NCBI GenBank assembly: GCA_010645155.1
Contig: CM021322.1
Coordinates: 11,356,571-11,420,570, forward strand
Reading direction: 5' to 3'
From: Tigriopus japonicus
Taxonomy: Eukaryota; Arthropoda; Copepoda; Harpacticoida; Harpacticidae
DNA length: 64,000 nt
Under the pieces are notes generated by a model. That model was not told the origin of the DNA. It did not search any database and saw only the letters and a program-made list of their open reading frames with translations. Positions 59,061 to 64,000 of the stretch are shown in pieces. Made by a program: the position numbers and the translations under genes. The first letter of the stretch is position 1, and each line of letters opens with the position of its first letter.

Positions 59061-59928
59061 CTCACTTATAAAGGACACAAAAATTAATTCAGGGTTGCGT
59101 GAGCAAAAGAGACGAAGTTCCGTGGTAAGATCCATTTCGAAACTCAAGAGAGTGCTTCTTCTACAAGATGTCCCTTCTAAATTAAGACCAAAAGATTCCT
59201 ACCTGTGGTGCACTGGCCTTTTATTAGTTTCACACTTTTTGTTTAAACAAAATGTTTTGCGTATTCTTTGGGCAAAGTATTTTTTTCCTTGCTTGTTCAC
59301 AGGTTTTTAACCAATGCAAGGGAATGATTTCCCTGCAATGTTTGGTGTTAGTTCAATTGTTTCAACAATATTTGTTGAAACAAAAAAAAATTAGATGTGC
59401 AAAATTGGCCTTTTAACTTCCCTGCTCTCCCAGCAAGATGAGGCTGCGGCTGCTTGACATACCGCACAGCTTGCTCAAAATTATTGTCAAGATGTCTTTC
59501 CTCATTTCTGGGACAAGGATTAATGTCCTGATTCATCTCCTGGCCTCAATTGGATGAAAATTTCCTTCTTGTCCATTCCAAAGAGGCTCGTTAAACTGAT
59601 TGAGTTGCATGCCTGTGTTGAGGCTGCAGTTGGTAGATTGAAGGCTGTGGTGAAGACCAAAGGTGGCCATGATGAAATCAAACTTTTGTTTGCCGATGTA
59701 ACGCATTTATGATTGTAGTTATGTGAAAACGCCATTGATTGAATGGATGAATTTAAGTGGTATACCCTGTAGAATCATAGGTGACATTAAATTCGAGGGA
59801 AAGTTGGTTTCTTCACCTTAAATGAGAAGAAATGATTACTTTGTAGCAATGCCCACTTCAACTCACAACGGAACTTTGTTTTTTGTTCGCGCAACCTTAA
59901 ATTATTTTTTGTGTCATTTATAAGTGAG
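59061..59928. mobile_element. Second inverted-repeat element sharing the same flank
   Basis: CTCACTTATAAAGGACACAA at the left pairs with the inverted right end CTCACTTATAAATGACACAA, and the arms continue for about 75 bases through GGTTGCG and AAGTTCCGT. The 12-mer ATCCTCTAGTCT flanks both sides (59049-59060, 59929-59940). It directly abuts the 1.9 kb element, and the tips of the two elements are related (TTACTTATAAA and CTCACTTATAAA). Confidence 0.65.
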
Positions 59929-60010
59929 ATCCTCTAGTCTTACCTAAATCAGCTTCTTACATGTAACAGTTTGACGATGGAGGATCTGGAGTATGACCCT
60001 TAGATCAATT

Positions 60011-60461
60011 CAAGAAGCACTGGAATCATGGAGTGGGAGGCTAGCAATGAGAAAAAAGATTTCCAGTAAGAATAATTCAATTACGTTCTATTGCAAAATG
60101 AGATCTTGCATTTGTTGACGAGAATATGTATTTCAATTTTCAGCTCAATCGAACGTCGGAGACAAAAGTTATGCTCACTCAAAATTTAGTGCAAATCCTA
60201 CCCTGAATGAATAAACTAGCCCTTTTGTGGTAATCGTTTTACCACAGAAGGGCGAGTTCATTCATTCTATGCTCTCTTCAGTACATAAGTTTGAGAAGGC
60301 ATAACTTTTCACTCCGGCATTCGATTGCACTGAAATTTGAAATACGTGTTCTTCTCAATGCAAGCCAGGTCTCAATTGCAGAAGAACGCAAATGGTTCGT
60401 TTCTGCTGGAAATCATAATTCTCATTGCTAGCCTCCCACTCCATGATTTCCGTGCTTCTTG
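60011..60461. mobile_element. Palindromic (fold-back) MITE, 451 bp
   Basis: The tips CAAGAAGCACTGGAATCATG and the inverted CAAGAAGCACGGAAATCATG match, as does the adjoining GGAGTGGGAGGCTAGCAATG. Complementarity continues to the centre, where GAATGAATAAACTAGCCCTT pairs with the inverted AAGGGCGAGTTCATTCATTC around a short loop (GTGGTAA...TTACCAC). ATCAATT lies outside both ends (60004-60010, 60462-60468). The whole element can fold into one long hairpin. Confidence 0.75.
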
Positions 60462-61210
60462 ATCAATTATAATCACTAGATAGCGTGCAAGCTTTAGTCT
60501 GGCTGATTTGGCAAGTGGGGCGGAATGCCTTGAATTATGCCTACATAACGCAAAAGCTTAAATATATGTTCTTCCTACCAATGACTTATTGAATTTTGGC
60601 AAAAAAGTTCCAAGCTGAAGTATTCGGATCCAAGGTATGGTCACCTAGTGACGTCTTCCATTCTTCCGAGAAAGTGACCACCAGCAATAACAAAAAATGA
60701 CCCAAAACCATTACTCAACTCCACCTTTGATTCATCAATTTCATGGTTGTCATATGCCTGGTCACTCATTTCAAAGGTTCCCGCACTTTTGTCCGCTCAA
60801 CAGTTGGCGACCGGAGACACATTTTTAGGCTTACAATCCGTCTAGTATTAATATAAGTCATGGACCTCTATCTCTAGATGTCCGTGTATAAGTCAATGGT
60901 TTGACCGGTATGACCCTTAAAAGCATAGTATTAAAATAGTTGACCAATACAACAACGAAAGGATAAAAAGGATATCCACAACTAGTTATTTTCATTCAAA
61001 CATAAAAGGCCCAGAGAAAAAACTATTGATATTGAATAATAATAGAAAAGAAAAAAAACAATTGGATTGAGATCTCGATTTAAGGGAAAAACCTCGGTTT
61101 AAGGATTTTTTCCTGTTGACCAAATTATCACTACATTGATGGTTGCAATATAAGGGATTTTTGAATATGAAGGATTTTGTGGTTCTCTTTACGAACATTA
61201 TGTGGTAGAG

Positions 61211-61328
61211 CAAGTGTCGGCAACAACTCTAAGGTCACCATCACCAAAAGCCCATTAAATTAGATATCGTTTAATCAGGGGCTCACCTAACATACCAGAA
61301 GGTGGTGGGGCCAAGGACCCACAAATAC
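61211..61328. mobile_element. Fragment of the 13.3-kb hAT family
   Basis: This stretch (CAAGTGTCGGCAACAACTCT at its left) aligns with the reverse complement of the right half of the 13327-13575 element. The shared order is tip, AACAACT, CACCAAA, CAGGGGC-CAC, a GTGGTGG block, and a final CCCACAA. It is diverged and lacks the second tip. Confidence 0.45.
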
Positions 61329-61364
61329 ACAATTTCTGTGATGTGGACATTTCAGCACTATTCT

Positions 61365-61505
61365 TTTTTTTTTGCGGATATTTTACTACCGCTACAAGGA
61401 ATGCGATTCCCTGTAAATTGAAGGATTTCTCCCGACAGCTTCAATTCGATCCCCAACAGGATTCGAACCTACGCCGTCTGGGTAGGACTTACATTATACA
61501 GGGAT
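61365..61505 (-). mobile_element. tRNA-headed SINE with LINE-type tail
   Basis: On the minus strand a tRNA-like head (B box GGTTCGAATCC at 61459-61469; ATCCCTG and TGGGGAT forming a seven-pair acceptor-like stem) is followed by a short body and then the tail ACAGGGAATCGCATTCC...TAGCGGTAGTAAAA, ending in an A-rich run near 61365. The same tail ends the LINE fragments at 17.3 and 33.5 kb. The head is too short (57 nt) for a working tRNA. Confidence 0.6.
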
Positions 61506-64000
61506 AACCTATATAATAGTATTAATACTGGATACGAACTCGCGGAATTTCTCCGGCACGCAACCTCCGGTATGAGGCCGAGATTCGTAAACAAGAAATA
61601 CAAACGGCCATGTTGGGAGCGGAAAATCAAACGGAAATCGACCAAAATTCCAAAAGATAGTGCGCCAATCGGTGTTCCCTGTATTTCAAGCGGGTCCAGC
61701 CAAGTCCTAGCCTTGGTAAAGGTCAACCCCACGCCCCAAAATCAGTCCGATGTTGGTGTTTCAAAGACATCCAAGTTCAGCCATGAACGAGTGAATGAAA
61801 GAGTGAATAAATGATCACATCATGGAGGGCTAATTCATTGGTCACAAGTGCGAATGAACCTGCAAGGTGTCTTTTCTTCAAGATGACGATCAAGTGATTA
61901 AATGAAATTTGATGACCAGGTTACCTGATACCAATCATTAGAAGTGATAGCCTCATCTGAAGCAAATAGAAAGAAAATGGACCTGAATTCGAGCGCAAAT
62001 TCCTCGTGAAAAAGGATAAAGAACCAACTTTCGCCCGTACAAAAACGGAGAGTTTCTTTACGCACATCCAATACACAACTTGAACAACAAAGAATATGTT
62101 ACGATTCCATGAATTATCAACAACAAAATAACGTTTTTTTCCGAGCTCATATATCATCTGACTTGAACGTCTTATTGGTATCTTTGAACTTATAATTGAA
62201 CCCATCCATCAATATTTAAGGTATTATCCTGAACTGAATTAACACATGCCAAACTTTGCATGAAATCAAGGTTTTTTTAAGTTGTGTCACCTTGGCATAA
62301 TTTAATGTTCTATAAATGATGGCCCATTTTTGAATTTCTTTTATTGTATGGTTGTTTTTTTAGTTCAGGATAATAAGGACAGGTAAGATATTCTTAAGTT
62401 GTTCAAGTTGCGTGATGGACGAGTGCGATAAAACTCCCCGTTTTGATCCGGGTGAGAGTATGTGGGGAAAGTTGGTTCTTAATCCCTTTTCAAGAGGAAT
62501 TTGCGTTCGGATTAAGGTCCATATAGAACAAAGAAAGAAGAAATCCTCAGTGTCAAGAATTCGATCAAATGAAGAGCAAATTAAGATGACTTTGAAACCT
62601 ATCAGGTGGACCTACTAGTAATGGATGGGCTCAATATTTTGATCTGCCTTTCGAGTCAGTCAGCCCAAATTGGTGATCTGACAGTCTAACCCGGATTACA
62701 TGGACCCTCTCAAAGTCTTTAGAATGAAATGCTCCCATCAAGATTGAATTGTGTGGATTTTTCATTCAATTTGATTGTTAATTCCTGGACAAGGGGATCT
62801 AAGAAGACCAATCAAACCTTATCAAGCCTGTAGAGCCTATCCCTGCAATGATAAGACATGATCCTCTGGTCCTGAAGGACCCTTACCCCCAGTCCTGCGT
62901 GGTCCTGACCTTCTTGAGCCCCAAGACTTGAAAAAATTTCAATCAAATCCACAATCCAGGATTTAATCCCCACGTTTTTTACTCATTTTGTCTCAAGGAC
63001 ATTGTGATTGCCTTTGTTCCTATTCCAATCCGGATCAGATGGTTGATCTGATCCAGAACCCTCAAAAGTGCCCTTCAATAGTTATAGCCAACAACATCTC
63101 CGACTTGGACTCCATCTTGTTTCAAAATGAGACCATTCTTGTTCTTTCATTTTCCTATGGAAATGGTTCCTGCGTTGTGGAGGTGTTGAAGAGAATGGAA
63201 GATGAGTAACACTCCAGATACCACCGCAGATACTTCTGTTGAGCATTGTTTCACTGAAGTTGGACTAATGGGTGAAGCAAGATTCCATCTACGTATTTTC
63301 CTCATTCTTATGAGGACTAAAATCCTTTGGAGAGTTGAATGTCAAAAGTTCATGAGACGAGTAAAAAGAGTGCTGGGACTTCTAAATTCAAAGTGAAGAA
63401 CATCCAGTCCACAAATATTAACACAAAAATTTCGACAGAATTCTTTCAAGACACGTGTTCAACAGTTTTAGCCGTTAATAAGGAATAAATGACGTTGTGT
63501 CAAAATATAGCCTCGGCCTCATACCATTTTTTCAAAAATCGGAGTTCGTGTCCACCCCTTTCAGGGGTTCCTGCATTATATGACGTTCACGATTCAAAAC
63601 GTGGTGTGTACACACAAGAAAGAGACCCGGTCTATGTAGTAACTTCTTTCGCTTTTTATGCAAGTTTTATCAGTATTTGGTGTTTCCTTTTCGTTTCATT
63701 CTAGAGCCATTTATTCTAACTTCAAATGCTGTGTACTTGTAATGCACCAAAATTGCATTGGTTTGTCACAACGGTGTTTAAAAGTCCACTAATCTGAAAC
63801 CTTCCCCAACTCCTTTTTAAGGTCTGAAATTGGTCGCTCTGATTTGGTTGACGGCCCCACTTGCCTTCTCCTTTTCCCTTTTTTCTCCTTCCTCATATGT
63901 AGAGGGTGACTAATTTTGAAACTGAAGTTGACATTTTAAACGTGTAATAACTTCAAAACGAGGCAAAAATCTTGATGTCCTTAAAATTTAAGACTGTTTT

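Larger units (their letters stand above)
56131..64000. other. Terminal intergenic region, repeat-rich
   Basis: No gene is supported. From about 57.1 to 60.5 kb the sequence is mostly inverted-repeat elements (listed separately), and 61.2-61.5 kb holds fragments of a hAT element and a SINE. One possible isolated exon at about 62999-63205 is discussed as a finding. Beyond 63.4 kb I see nothing. Confidence 0.45.

Noticed and set aside
62412..62618. A 68-codon frame (MMDECDKTPRF...) on the plus strand.
   Set aside because: It is short and shows no domain, homology or splice context that I can support.

Overview
This is eukaryotic nuclear DNA, most likely from an arthropod and plausibly a copepod or other crustacean. 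It has interrupted protein genes with GT/AG introns (some only 60-80 bases, one more than 7 kb), animal-specific gene families, long AT-rich intergenic stretches and a dense load of small DNA transposons and decayed non-LTR retrotransposon tails. The lineage guess is an inference from overall style, not from a marker gene. Nothing suggests a bacterial, viral or organellar origin, and there is no operon structure or CRISPR array.

Seven protein genes can be supported. Left to right they are: an unrecognised acidic protein (minus, first coding exon 13743-14843, continuing outside what I can trace); an LDL-receptor family lipoprotein receptor (plus, five exons, 21545-25256, 931 residues); TMEM192 (minus, two exons, 26102-28380, 313 residues); the N-terminal two thirds of UTP6 (plus, five exons, 34713-43493); a BED zinc finger protein on the opposite strand just beyond the last visible UTP6 exon (minus, 43515-44729); a complex I NDUFB6-like subunit (plus, 54106-54639); and the mitochondrial import co-chaperone DNAJC19/Pam18 (minus, 55783-56130). 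For the spliced genes, the reading frames join exactly across all proposed junctions.

The genes do not form one pathway. They are ordinary housekeeping and cell-surface functions: lipoprotein uptake and the lysosomal membrane (LDLR-like, TMEM192), ribosome biogenesis (UTP6), and the mitochondrial inner membrane (NDUFB6, DNAJC19). LDLR-like/TMEM192 and NDUFB6/DNAJC19 are convergent pairs.

The remaining sequence (1-13.3 kb, 15-21.5 kb, 28.4-34.7 kb, the 7.4 kb UTP6 intron, 45-54 kb, 56-64 kb) holds no gene I can defend, but it is rich in mobile elements. At least four look like non-autonomous hAT elements, three of them with perfect 8-base target duplications; one carries another inverted-repeat element inside it and one carries an array of about 40-base repeats. 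Others are a 1.1 kb element with ~79-base terminal inverted repeats, two adjacent inverted-repeat elements sharing the flanking sequence ATCCTCTAG, a 451-base palindromic element, and three copies of one LINE/SINE 3' tail, one attached to a tRNA-like promoter head. The most interesting content is this transposon architecture and the unresolved UTP6/BED-finger arrangement. I found no convincing evidence of a new biological system.
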